A stretch of 64,000 nucleotides of DNA from JAPPFW01 sp965200835. Lineage in GTDB: Bacteria > Actinomycetota > Acidimicrobiia > Spongiisociales > Spongiisociaceae. Positions 39,399 through 48,493 of the stretch are shown here, one piece after another. The position numbers and the translations under genes were made by a program. The notes beneath the pieces are model-generated. The model saw only the letters and a program-made list of their open reading frames with translations, was not told where the DNA came from and did no database searches. Position 1 is the stretch's first letter. Each line of letters begins with the position of its first letter. The stretch covers positions 2,108,001 through 2,172,000 of the forward strand of contig OZ241390.1 of assembly GCA_965200835.1 (NCBI GenBank). Reading direction: 5' to 3'.

Positions 39399-41033
39399 CT
39401 AGCTATGCCGGTACCAGTCGACCTCTTCGGGGGGGAGTTGCTGGTTGCCGAGGATCATGTCGGCCGCCCGCTCTGCGATCATCATCACCGGGGCATAGAT
39501 GTTTCCGTTGGTGATGTTCGGCATTACCGAAGCGTCCACCACCCTTAGGCCCGCGACCCCGTGCACCCGCATCGACGCGGGCTCCACGACCGCCTGATCA
39601 TCGGTCCCCATCTTGGCGGTGCCACACGGATGGAGGGCGGTTTCAGCGTCGCTGGCGACCCAGGCGAGGATCTCCTCGTCGGTTCGCACTCTGGCGCCAG
39701 GCGACAGCTCCCCTCCGTTGTATTCGTCGAAGGCAGGCTGGTTGAGCAGGTGGCGCGTGCAGCGGACTGCCTCCACCCATTCTCGCCGATCGGTGGCTGT
39801 GGATAGATAGTTGAACTGCAGCCCGGGCTTGTCGAACGGATCGTTGGACTTGAGGAAGAGGAAGCCCCGCGAGTCGGAATACATGGGGCCGACATGCACC
39901 TGATAGCCGTGTCCCCCGGCCGGCACCGATCCGTCATACCGGATGGCAATGGGCAGGAAGTGGAGCATCAGGTTGGGATAGGCAACCCGGTCATTGCTAC
40001 GCAGGAAGCCACCGCCCTCGAAGTGATTGCTGGTTCCCGGACCGCGGCGGCACAGCCACTGGAGACCGATCCAGGGTTTCCGCCACCAGGCGAGCTGAGG
40101 CTGCAAGGAGACCGGTTTCTTCGAAGCGTACTGGATGTATACCTCGAGATGATCCTGCAGGTTGCGGCCCATACCCGGAAGGTCGGCTACCACCTCGATA
40201 TCCAGACCCTCTAGGTGGCGGCTCGGCCCGAGCCCGGAGAGCATCAGTAACTGGGGGGTATTTATCGCCCCGCCGCAGGCGATTATCTCTGCGCCGTAAG
40301 CGCGGTGTAAGCGCCGCCGGTGGCGATACTCCACGCCGGTTGCCCGAGTACCCCGGAAGAGGATCCGAGTGGCGTGCGCCCGGGTGACTACTCGGAGGTT
40401 GGGGCGTCGCATTACCGGGTGCAGGTAGGCGCGGGCCGCGCTGAGACGCCGTCCTCGATAGCGGTTGGTATCGAAGGCGGCCAATCCTTCCTGGCGGTAG
40501 CCGTTCACGTCCTCGGTCGAGGGGAGTCCTGCCTGGAGGCCGGCCCCGAAGAAGGCCCTGAACAGGGGGTTGTCGGCGGGTCCCCGTTCGAGGATCAGCG
40601 GTCCCGATCCTCCGCGATACGGGTCGGCACCGGCGGTGGTGGTCTCCAGCCGTTTGAAGTACGGCAGGCAATGGGAGTACGACCAGTGATCCATTCCAGA
40701 TTGGCCGGCCCACTTCTCGTAGTCCAGCGGATTACCTCGCTGGAAGATCATCCCGTTGATGGAGCTGGAACCCCCCAGGACCTTCCCGCGGGCGTGATAG
40801 ATACGCCGGCCGCCCATATGAGGCTCGGGTTCCGATTCGTAACCCCAGTCATAGAACCGGGATCCGATCGGATAGGTGAGCGCAGCCGGCATGTGGATGA
40901 AGACGTCCCACCGGTAGTCCGGGCGGCCGGCTTCGATCACCAGGACCCGGTTGGAGGGGTCTTCGCTCAGCCGGGCGGCCAGCGCGCATCCGGCAGATCC
41001 GCCGCCGACGATGATGAAGTCATGAACGCTCAA
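39399..41033 (-). CDS. GMC-family FAD oxidoreductase, choline-dehydrogenase-like
   Basis: 544 residues. N-terminal FAD-binding motif DFIIVGGGSAGCALAARLSE, GMC signature 1 (RGKVLGGSSSINGMIFQRGNPLDYEKWA), signature 2 (ACGGAINTPQLLMLSGLG), and the C-terminal active-site segment LHPCGTAKMGTDD with a later NITNGNIYAPVMMIAERAAD. This fits the BetA-type alcohol dehydrogenases that oxidise choline to betaine aldehyde. The TTG start overlaps the stop of the upstream MFS gene (TTGA), so they form an operon. The downstream betaine-degrading genes support choline as substrate, but other alcohols are possible. Confidence 0.88.
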   Translation of the reverse strand: MSVHDFIIVGGGSAGCALAARLSEDPSNRVLVIEAGRPDYRWDVFIHMPAALTYPIGSRFYDWGYESEPEPHMGGRRIYHARGKVLGGSSSINGMIFQRGNPLDYEKWAGQSGMDHWSYSHCLPYFKRLETTTAGADPYRGGSGPLILERGPADNPLFRAFFGAGLQAGLPSTEDVNGYRQEGLAAFDTNRYRGRRLSAARAYLHPVMRRPNLRVVTRAHATRILFRGTRATGVEYRHRRRLHRAYGAEIIACGGAINTPQLLMLSGLGPSRHLEGLDIEVVADLPGMGRNLQDHLEVYIQYASKKPVSLQPQLAWWRKPWIGLQWLCRRGPGTSNHFEGGGFLRSNDRVAYPNLMLHFLPIAIRYDGSVPAGGHGYQVHVGPMYSDSRGFLFLKSNDPFDKPGLQFNYLSTATDRREWVEAVRCTRHLLNQPAFDEYNGGELSPGARVRTDEEILAWVASDAETALHPCGTAKMGTDDQAVVEPASMRVHGVAGLRVVDASVMPNITNGNIYAPVMMIAERAADMILGNQQLPPEEVDWYRHS

Positions 41034-42364
41034 TTGGAAGCCGTCCGCCTCTTAGTCCCGGCCGCACGTCGGTTGGCTCGACCCCGCTCCCCGGGGCGGC
41101 GCACCCGCCGGGCGGCTTGCAGGATGACGGTTCCTGCTCTCGCCGGCACCATGGTGAAGGCCCGGCGGTCTCTCATGGGTACTCCGTCATTGGTGGCCAA
41201 GCGTAGATAGGCGAAGGCGGCAATCCCGGCGTAGACGACCCCGATGAACCAGAACAGTCCGTCCGGCCCCATACCTTCCATGACGAGAGCGGCACAGATC
41301 GGCCCGACGATGGCCCCCACCCCGGTGACGTGTGATACCACACTGCTCACCCCCACCGCCGATCCGGGTGGTACACGATCGTTGATGTGACTGAGGGCCA
41401 ATGGATACATCGGAAGGGTCATCCCGCCTACCAGGAACGAGATGATCAGGATCCACCAGGTCGCCGGTGCTGCCCACACCATCACCAGGCATGAACCGGC
41501 TCCCAGAAGCCCGACCGCTATGATCATCCGGCGCCGCCCTACCCGATCGGAGATGGTTCCGATCGGTCCCTGCAACACCACGCTTCCGAAGATGGCACTG
41601 GTGAGAAACACTGCGATGCGGTCGACGCTCATACCCACCCGAGCCCCGTACACGGCGGCAAGGCTAAGCAGAGCGGCCACCCCCATACCCTGGCCCACCG
41701 CGGCTATCAGGCCGGCCGGCGCCGTGTGCCAGAGCCGCCTGACCGGGAGCCGGTTGGGGATGGGCAACCGAGGTCCTGGAGCGGTCGAGAGCGTGATCGG
41801 GATCACCGCCACCGAAATCAGGACAGAGGCGATCACGAACAGGATGATTCCGGACGGATCAGCGACGGTGAGCAGCAGCTGGCCGAGGGCCATCCCACCC
41901 ATCAACACCACCATGTAGGCGGCTAACAGGCGACCACGGGTACGGTTGGTGGCGGCATCGTTGAGCCAGCTCTCCGCCACGATGTAGAGGCCGCACATGG
42001 AGAATCCGGTAACCAGGCGCGCCCCGCTCCACACTACGGGAGAGGCGGAGACGATATGGACGAGGGTGGCGGTGGAGGCGAGCGAAGCTAGCGCCGCGTA
42101 CACCCGGATGTGTCCCACCAGAATGACGAGGCGGGGCGCCACCGAGGCACCGGCCAGGAATCCGACATAGTAGGAGGCCAGGATCAGCCCGGTGGTGGTG
42201 GTCGAGAATCTCTCCAGCTCGGCCCTCACACCGATCAGAGGATTCAATACTCCATTTCCCAGCATCACCAAGAGGATGGCGGACAGCAGGCCCCACGCGC
42301 CGAATACGGTACGAGTAGCGGTACCGGGCGCAGAGGTGTCGAGGAACTTGGCATGGGTGTTCAT
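41030..42364 (-). CDS. MFS transporter (YcaD-like)
   Basis: 444 residues with 12 predicted membrane helices. The A-motif region appears as GTISDRVGRRRMIIAVG between helices 8 and 9, and YIVAESWLNDAATNRTRGRLLA fits the YcaD/COG0477 subgroup. ATG 42364 (MNTHAKF) begins just before helix 1; the frame is open to 42541, but that part is not membrane-like. A Lys/Arg-rich C-terminal tail follows the last helix. It is coupled to the GMC oxidoreductase and may import or export its substrate or product; specificity is not readable. Confidence 0.83.
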   Translation of the reverse strand: MNTHAKFLDTSAPGTATRTVFGAWGLLSAILLVMLGNGVLNPLIGVRAELERFSTTTTGLILASYYVGFLAGASVAPRLVILVGHIRVYAALASLASTATLVHIVSASPVVWSGARLVTGFSMCGLYIVAESWLNDAATNRTRGRLLAAYMVVLMGGMALGQLLLTVADPSGIILFVIASVLISVAVIPITLSTAPGPRLPIPNRLPVRRLWHTAPAGLIAAVGQGMGVAALLSLAAVYGARVGMSVDRIAVFLTSAIFGSVVLQGPIGTISDRVGRRRMIIAVGLLGAGSCLVMVWAAPATWWILIISFLVGGMTLPMYPLALSHINDRVPPGSAVGVSSVVSHVTGVGAIVGPICAALVMEGMGPDGLFWFIGVVYAGIAAFAYLRLATNDGVPMRDRRAFTMVPARAGTVILQAARRVRRPGERGRANRRAAGTKRRTASN

Positions 42365-42593
42365 GGCAATACACCACCTATAGGGATAGGCAAGCGAGGG
42401 GCTCGGGCCTCCGACCAGGCTGGCCGGAAAGGATGACTGCGGGGAGGGATCCCCGGCTTCCGTCTGCTCACATGATAGCAGTTGCCAGCGGGCAGAACCC
42501 GGATTGCCTAGCCAGGGCAGCCTGCGTGATGGCCAGGCCACGAGGTCAGCAACGATTTGTCAGCCACAGCTCATGAACGCAGGGCGCCCGTGC

Positions 42594-43378
42594 TCACCGT
42601 CCCTTCCACATCGGAGTGCGTTTCTCCGCAAACGCTCGGGGGCCCTCGACCGCGTCCTCGGAAGCCAGCATCCGCGTGTATGACTTCACCTTCCCGGAAC
42701 GCAACAGGGCCAACCCTTCCTCGACGGTCAGACTGGCCGTCCTGCGCCGGATGTCCAGGATGGCTGCCACTGCCAGCGGGGCGTTGGCGATGATCCGGTC
42801 GGCCAGGGACCGGGCGGCGTCCATCAGCCCGGCGCCGGAGGTCACCTGATTGACGAGGCCCTGGCTCAGCGCCTCGGCGGCGCTGAGACGGCGTCCGGCT
42901 TCAGGACTTCGGTGGCCAGCGGTGCGGCGAGTAGTTTGGGAAGCCGGACGGTTCCCACATCGGAGATGACTCCCACCGCTGGTTCCGGGAGGAAGAAGGT
43001 GGCGTGGTCGGCGGCCACTACCAGGTCGGCTGATATGGCAAGCTCGAACCCTCCGCCCACCGCCATGCCGTTGACCGCGGCGATGACCGGTTTGTACAAC
43101 CCGGGTAGCTCCGGATACCCACCGAATCCACCCGCTCCGTAGTCGCTGTCGTACTGCTCACCGGCGGCGGCTGCCTTTAGGTCCCATCCGGCAGAAAAGA
43201 ATCGGGTCCCCGCACCGGTGAATATCGCCACCCTGAGTTGGGGATCGTCCCGGAACGAAGAGAAGAGGTCACCCAACGCCCGGCTGGTGGCAGCATCGAT
43301 GGCATTCGCCTTCGGCCGGTCCAGGGTCACCTCGAGGGTCACTCCCCTCCGGACGGCATGAATCGATCCGCTCATCAC
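42594..43378 (-). pseudogene. Crotonase-family enzyme (CaiD-like enoyl-CoA hydratase) with a frameshift
   Basis: The first 160 codons (43378 down to about 42900) encode the N-terminal crotonase fold: LEVTLDRPKANAIDA, GTRFFSAGWDLKA (oxyanion hole) and NGMAVGGGFELAISADLV, then FFLPEPAVGVISDVGTVRLPKLL. Near 42898 the frame changes: the expected AGRRLSAAEALSQGLVNQVT continues in another frame to 42594, ending with a normal EKRTPMWKGR tail. One extra base or two missing bases explains it. CaiD-like sequence and its place beside the ligase and dehydrogenase suggest crotonobetainyl-CoA hydratase. It is the promoter-distal gene of the operon. Confidence 0.83.
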
Positions 43379-43732
43379 CCCGGAGTGTATAGGCCACCCG
43401 CCCTGGTAAGTCCTCGGCCGGACATGACACCTTTCGCAGTAGGCGGATCAGCTCACGCCCGGGTCATCCCCTCCCGGCCCGGCAAGTCCACCTTTTCCCG
43501 TCCAGCCCCGGTTCGTCACTCCCGGCTCCCCACCAGAACGCGAAAATCGGCCACCCGCTCGCCCGACCCTGCGGCCCTTCCCCAGCCACCACCTCCGGTG
43601 GTCCGGGCGCGTTCTCATATCCCTATGAGGGCGGCCCGGACAAGATGATCCCCGCCCCGATCCGCTCGACGCCGGTCGCGGATCGATGGTGTATGCGGCT
43701 AATGCACATTATGCAGTGTGGGTGTGACAACT
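43379..43732. other. 354-bp intergenic region, no gene seen
   Basis: Lies between the crotonase start and the acyl-CoA ligase stop, both on the minus strand. Open frames here have no codon bias or recognisable motif. No clear hairpin terminator or promoter was found. Confidence 0.5.
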
Positions 43733-45790
43733 TCATCCAACCGGCGCAGAGGTCGTGACGAGAGCATCGACCGCCCAGGCCGAGTCGGGGGTGACTATGA
43801 GTGGATTGATCTCGATCTCGACCACCTCGGGGTGCCGGTCGAGCACGTCGAGGAGTCGGTAGATGACCGCGTTGAGCATACCCGTCGAGCTCCGCGGGTT
43901 ACCTCCGGAGGCCAGCAGCCGGCTTCCGATGCCGAGACGGCTCACTGCCTGGTGAAGCACCGGCGCTAGGGCGGGCAGCAGGAGGGTGGTGCTATCGGAG
44001 ATTAGCTCCACCATGGTTCCACCGGCTCCCACGGTGGCCACGATCCCAACCGGTTCTTCGCGTCGCACCGATACGAGCAGCTCGGTTCCGGCGGTGATCT
44101 GCTCCTCCACCAGCAGCGGTCTGGTTCCACCACCCAGGCGCTGGATGGCCAGGGCCAGCTGGTCGGGAGTATGGATGCCGGTGATCACCCCGTCCCGATC
44201 GGTCTTGTGGGCGACCCCGACCAGCTTGGCTACCAGCGGGAAGGCACGATCGGCCACCACCTCGTCGACAGCTTCTGGGTCGTCGTTGTTCACCACCACC
44301 CCATCGGGTGTCCGGATCCGGGCGGCTCTCAGCAGTGCCTTGGCCGACGGCTCGTCCAGGATTCGATGGGTGGCTATCGGCGCGGAATTTCCCGGCGGAA
44401 GATGCAGTGGTGGGGCCTCGCTGGCGAACCAGTTACCGATCAGGGCAGCCGCGGCGAGTCCGGTCAATGCTTCGTCGATCGAATAGGCCACCCCTAGACC
44501 TGCTGCCTGGGCGTATTCGCGGATGCGTGAGGGCAGGTTCTCCGTCAGGCTGGCGGCGATCACTCCCGGTTTGCCGGTCCGGGAGGTAGCCCGGGCGAAC
44601 GCATCCAGGGTGGGCCACCAGGCAGAGTCATCGTTCCCGGCTGCCGGCCAGTCGATCACCAGCAGGGCGGCGTCGAAGGGACCGTCCAGCACCGCCACGA
44701 AGCACCGCTCCAGTGCAACGGCATCTCCCCAGATGAAGGTGTGGTAATCGAGGGGGTTGTTGATGGTTACCAGGTCGGACAGGGTGGCTCGAACTCGGGC
44801 GGCCTGTTCGGGGGCGAAGGGGTCGAACACCACCGGGTAGCCCACCGCCCGGTCCGCCACCAGGGCGGCCTCGCCCCCCGAAAATGACAGGGAGACCAAG
44901 CGGTTCCCACGAAGGGTCCCGATCGTTCCGAGCAAACCGAGGGTGGTCACGAACTGGGGGAGAGTGTGGACGGATACCACGCCGTACCGTTCGAACAGGG
45001 CGTCGTAGGCGGCGGCCGGGGTCACGAGGGCGGCGGTGTGGGACTCGGTGATCCGTCCAGCTACCTCGGTGCGCCCGGTCTTGAGAACCACCACCGGTGT
45101 GTTGCTCTCGTGGCAGGCCAGGGCTGCCTTCCCGAAGGCCACCGAATCTGTGATCGACTCGAGGTAGATCCCCACCGCGGTCACTTCGGGACGCTCGGCC
45201 AGGTATTGCAGGCACTCCTCGACGGTCACCGACGACTGGTTGCCCAGCGCGATCACATGGGTGAAGTCCACCCCCCGGTCGTTCATGGTGAGGTTGAGGG
45301 CGATGTTGCCCGACTGGCTGATCAGGGCCGGTCCCCGATCCACCCGCCGGCAGCCATGGACGTCCGGCCACAGCGCTGCCCCGTTCAAGGCATTGATCGT
45401 GCCGTAACAGTTAGGTCCGATCAGTGGCATGCCGTGACCTGCCACCAGCTGTTCCTGCAGCTCGGCGCCGTGCTTTCCCGACTCGGCGAATCCCGAGGCG
45501 TAGAGCACAGCGCCGCCGCACCCGAGCTCCGCCAGTTGTGGCACCAGCTCGACAGTCTTCCAGCGATTGACCGCTACGAAGGCAGCATCTGGCGCACCGG
45601 GCAGGTCCGCTAGGGATCGGTAGACCGTGTGACCCGCCATGGAGCGGCGGGTGGGATGCACCGGCCAGATAGCTCCCTCGAAACCCAACCGTTCGGATTG
45701 GAGGACGGCTTGGAGGGCCGCATCGCCTCCGATCATGGCGATGGAACGAGGTTCGAGCAGCCTCTCCAGACTGCGATGTGCTCCGGTCAT
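43733..45790 (-). CDS. NDP-forming acyl-CoA synthetase (acetate-CoA ligase family)
   Basis: 685 residues. N-terminal CoA-binding domain (LEPRSIAMIGGDA, IWPVHPTRRSMAG), a succinyl-CoA-ligase-like part (LIGPNCYGTIN, PALISQSGNIALNL) with the probable phospho-His in RITESHTAAL, and a C-terminal ATP-grasp domain (LLVEEQITAGTELLVSVRREEPVG, EIEINPL). ATG 45790 overlaps the dehydrogenase stop (ATGA). In this operon it is a good candidate for activating gamma-butyrobetaine or a similar acid to its CoA ester in place of a CaiC-type AMP-forming ligase; that assignment is inference. Other possible substrates are acetate or branched acids. Confidence 0.87.
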   Translation of the reverse strand: MTGAHRSLERLLEPRSIAMIGGDAALQAVLQSERLGFEGAIWPVHPTRRSMAGHTVYRSLADLPGAPDAAFVAVNRWKTVELVPQLAELGCGGAVLYASGFAESGKHGAELQEQLVAGHGMPLIGPNCYGTINALNGAALWPDVHGCRRVDRGPALISQSGNIALNLTMNDRGVDFTHVIALGNQSSVTVEECLQYLAERPEVTAVGIYLESITDSVAFGKAALACHESNTPVVVLKTGRTEVAGRITESHTAALVTPAAAYDALFERYGVVSVHTLPQFVTTLGLLGTIGTLRGNRLVSLSFSGGEAALVADRAVGYPVVFDPFAPEQAARVRATLSDLVTINNPLDYHTFIWGDAVALERCFVAVLDGPFDAALLVIDWPAAGNDDSAWWPTLDAFARATSRTGKPGVIAASLTENLPSRIREYAQAAGLGVAYSIDEALTGLAAAALIGNWFASEAPPLHLPPGNSAPIATHRILDEPSAKALLRAARIRTPDGVVVNNDDPEAVDEVVADRAFPLVAKLVGVAHKTDRDGVITGIHTPDQLALAIQRLGGGTRPLLVEEQITAGTELLVSVRREEPVGIVATVGAGGTMVELISDSTTLLLPALAPVLHQAVSRLGIGSRLLASGGNPRSSTGMLNAVIYRLLDVLDRHPEVVEIEINPLIVTPDSAWAVDALVTTSAPVG

Positions 45791-46947
45791 CCGCCCAGGG
45801 GTCGGAGCAGGGAGCGAGCGATGATGTGGCGCTGGATCTCGGAGGTGCCATCCCAGATGCGGTCGACCCGGGTGTCTCGCCAGAGCCGCTCTAGAGGAAG
45901 TTCGTCCATCAGACCCATTCCCCCGAAGATCTGGATGGCCTCGTCCGTCACGAACTGGCACATCTCGCTGGCATAGAGCTTGGCCATGGCGGCATCGGCG
46001 CTGGTCATCATGCCCTGGCCGTCCTTCCAGGCGGCTTGGAGGGTGAGCAGTTCGGCTGCCTGGTAGCGGGTCTGCATGTCCGCCAGTTTGAACGACACAC
46101 CCTGGAACTTGCCGATCTGTTTCCCGAACTGGGTTCGTGCTACCGCCCAGTCGGTGGCTAGCTGCAGGGCGCGCCTTGCTCGACCGAGGCACACGGCGGC
46201 CACCTGGAGCCGGGTGGATCCGAGCCACTCGTTCGCTACTGCGAAACCCTGGTGGGGCTCTCCCAGAACCGCTGACTCCGGAACTCGGCACCCGTCGAAG
46301 GCGAGCACGAAGTTGTGGTAGCCGCGGTTGGAAACTGCGCGATATCCGGGCTGGACTTCGAAACCCGGGGTATCCATGTCCACGAGGAAGGCAGTGATCT
46401 GCTTGCGCGGCCCCCGGGGACTGGCCTCCTCTCCCGTGCCAGCGAACAGGATCACATAGTCAGCCAAGTCCGCGTGGCTGATGAAATGCTTGGTTCCACT
46501 TATGACGTAGCCGTCCCGGTCCCGCACCGCCGTACACTTCATTCCTCGCAGGTCCGATCCGGCATCGGGTTCGCTCATGGCCAGGCACTCGACCCGTTCC
46601 CCCCGGACGGTGGGTAACAGGTAGCGGTCCACCTGCTCGCCCCGGCAGGCCTGCAGAATGTTGGACGGGCGGGCCACGATGTACTGCAAGGCGTACGAGG
46701 CGGCGCCCAGCTCGCGTTCCACGAGGGCTAGCGTGAGCGGGTCTAGGCCGGCCCCGCCGTACTTCACGGGCATGTTGGCCGCATAGATACCCGCCTCGAT
46801 AGAACGGGATCTGATCCGGTCCACCAGCTCCGCCAGCACCCGCCCGGATCGCTCCACCTCTTCCTCGTAGGGGAACAGCTCTGTCTCGGTGAACCGGCGA
46901 GCCACCTCCACGATCATTTCCTGCTCGGTGGTCAGCCCGAAGTCCAT
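45787..46947 (-). CDS. Acyl-CoA dehydrogenase (gamma-butyrobetainyl-CoA/crotonobetainyl-CoA type suggested by context)
   Basis: 386-residue flavoprotein. Landmarks: CLAMSEPDAGSDLRGMKCTA (FAD/substrate loop), GYVISGTKHFISHADLADYVILFA, QFGKQIGKFQGVSFKLADMQT, and FGGMGLMDELPLERLWRDTRVDRIWDGTSEIQR near the C-terminus. In the usual IYEGT motif the Glu is the catalytic base; here the residue is Asp (IWDGT), as in some subgroups. Its ATG follows the upstream stop with no gap. With the CaiD-like crotonase and carnitine dehydrogenase alongside, dehydrogenation of gamma-butyrobetainyl-CoA is a reasonable guess. Confidence 0.88.
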   Translation of the reverse strand: MDFGLTTEQEMIVEVARRFTETELFPYEEEVERSGRVLAELVDRIRSRSIEAGIYAANMPVKYGGAGLDPLTLALVERELGAASYALQYIVARPSNILQACRGEQVDRYLLPTVRGERVECLAMSEPDAGSDLRGMKCTAVRDRDGYVISGTKHFISHADLADYVILFAGTGEEASPRGPRKQITAFLVDMDTPGFEVQPGYRAVSNRGYHNFVLAFDGCRVPESAVLGEPHQGFAVANEWLGSTRLQVAAVCLGRARRALQLATDWAVARTQFGKQIGKFQGVSFKLADMQTRYQAAELLTLQAAWKDGQGMMTSADAAMAKLYASEMCQFVTDEAIQIFGGMGLMDELPLERLWRDTRVDRIWDGTSEIQRHIIARSLLRPLGG

Positions 46948-48483
46948 CTACCGGCCCTTGGTGGCCATTACCCGACCCAGATGTTCCGGGGTCGGCAGGT
47001 CCTGATGCGCGGTCCGGATCGCTCGGAGGGCACGGGCCGGTAGCCCCCGGATGGGTGCCGGCCGCCCGGTAGTGGTATCCATATGGAGCAGCATCTGCTC
47101 GGTTACCGCCACCAACTCGTCCGTCCCGGCCCGGAACATCTCGTGATACAGGTGGAGGCGCTTGCTGTCGAGTCCCACCACCCGGGTAGCAAAGCGCAGC
47201 GAATCATCACCGGTCGCCTCCCGCAGGTAGTTGATGTGGGTTTCCACGGTGTAGAAGGAGTGGCCGTCCGCCCGGTAGTCCTCGTCGTCCCCGATGTAGC
47301 GGAACAGGGCATCGGAGGCCCATCCGAAGGCGGTTAGGTAGGCCGCTTCGGTCATGTGGTGGTTGTAGTCCACCCAATCGGGTTCCACATCGCACCGGAA
47401 CAGCCGGAGCGGTGCCGGTACCGCTGCACCCTCGGACCAGGTGGTCGCCTCCTGGCCGTAGCGTCGAGCCTCCCGGCGGGCCAGGATCCGACCGGCACCG
47501 ATGTCCACCGAGCGGAGCGCCCTCATAGTGGCGATCAGGTAGTCGTCACGCAGCTGTTCCAGGTTCTCGACCGTCCGGCCGGCTGCTTGCTCGGCTGTTC
47601 CATCCACCATGGCCTCGATCAGCGAATCGGTGAGTTCCGGCGCCTTCAGTCTGGTCCAGGGGAGCTGAAGGGCGGGACCGAACTGTTCCAGCATGTGGCG
47701 CATGCCTCCGAGGCCACCGGCCAGATGGAAGATGAGGTTGGTTCCCATACCGGCCCAGCGCAGCCCGGGACCGTATGAAATGGAGTCGTCCAACTCTCCG
47801 GTGGTGGCGACCCCGTCGTTCACCAGATGGAGGATCTCGCGCCAGAGAGCCTCCTGGAGCCGGTCGGACAGGTAGCCGGGTATCTCGTGGCGAACTACCA
47901 GCGGGTACATGTCCAGGTAGTCGTACACGGAGACCGCCCCATCGATGGTGCTGCGGGCGGTTCGCTCGCCGCCGACTATCTCGCACAGGGGCAGCAGGTA
48001 GACCGGGTTGAAGGGATGCCCTATCACCATTCGCTCAGGGTGGGAGCATCCGGATGCGATCCGGGTCGGCAGGAGACCCGACGAGCTCGAGGCGATGATG
48101 ACCTGTGGGGGAGTGGCCTTATCGAGGCGGGTGTGCAGTCTCCGCTTGAGTTCCTCGTTCTCGGGGGCGGACTCTTGTATGAAGTCCGCCACCTCGCACA
48201 CCTCTTCAGGGCGATCCACGAAGGTGATCCGGTCGGGCCGTGCATCCGGATAGAGGCCCAGCCGCCGGACGGAGGGCCAGGCCCGATCGATGGCCTCCCT
48301 GAGAAGCTGCTCGGCACCGGGTGCCGGATCCCAGGCCACTACTTCGAGACCCCGGCTCAAGGCTCTAGTGGCCCATCCCGACCCGATCACCCCGGTGCCG
48401 ATTACCCCGAAAACCTCAGGTGGAGAGGTTATGGCCCCGCGTCGGAGGCTCTGGTTCTGTATGGGGGTCGGCCTAGGTTCCAC
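46948..48483 (-). CDS. lcdH: L-carnitine 3-dehydrogenase fused to a hot-dog thioesterase domain
   Basis: 511 residues. Residues about 15-325 are a 3-hydroxyacyl-CoA-dehydrogenase-type enzyme: VFGVIGTGVIGSGWATRALSRG, a SSSSGLLPTRIA loop, GHPFNPVYLLPLCEIV and GPGLRWAGMG, the pattern of carnitine dehydrogenase (carnitine to 3-dehydrocarnitine, NAD). Residues about 365-490 are a 4HBT thioesterase (FRCDVEPDWVDYNHHMTEAAYL, FYTVETHINYLREA), as in enzymes described as carnitine dehydrogenase/betainyl-CoA thioesterase. GTG 48483 lies 10 bp after the BKACE stop; it lacks a clear ribosome-binding site, and the longer frame overlaps that gene. The fusion fits dehydrocarnitine breakdown through betainyl-CoA. 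Confidence 0.88.
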   Translation of the reverse strand: MEPRPTPIQNQSLRRGAITSPPEVFGVIGTGVIGSGWATRALSRGLEVVAWDPAPGAEQLLREAIDRAWPSVRRLGLYPDARPDRITFVDRPEEVCEVADFIQESAPENEELKRRLHTRLDKATPPQVIIASSSSGLLPTRIASGCSHPERMVIGHPFNPVYLLPLCEIVGGERTARSTIDGAVSVYDYLDMYPLVVRHEIPGYLSDRLQEALWREILHLVNDGVATTGELDDSISYGPGLRWAGMGTNLIFHLAGGLGGMRHMLEQFGPALQLPWTRLKAPELTDSLIEAMVDGTAEQAAGRTVENLEQLRDDYLIATMRALRSVDIGAGRILARREARRYGQEATTWSEGAAVPAPLRLFRCDVEPDWVDYNHHMTEAAYLTAFGWASDALFRYIGDDEDYRADGHSFYTVETHINYLREATGDDSLRFATRVVGLDSKRLHLYHEMFRAGTDELVAVTEQMLLHMDTTTGRPAPIRGLPARALRAIRTAHQDLPTPEHLGRVMATKGR

Positions 48484-48493
48484 TGTTTGGGAG

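Noticed and set aside
43238..43648. 136-codon plus-strand frame overlapping the crotonase start
   Set aside because: Overlaps a recognised gene on the other strand and has a low-complexity Pro/Arg sequence.
45791..46291. N-terminal extension of the acyl-CoA ligase frame
   Set aside because: It overlaps the acyl-CoA dehydrogenase gene and carries no CoA-ligase sequence; ATG 45790 is coupled to the dehydrogenase stop.
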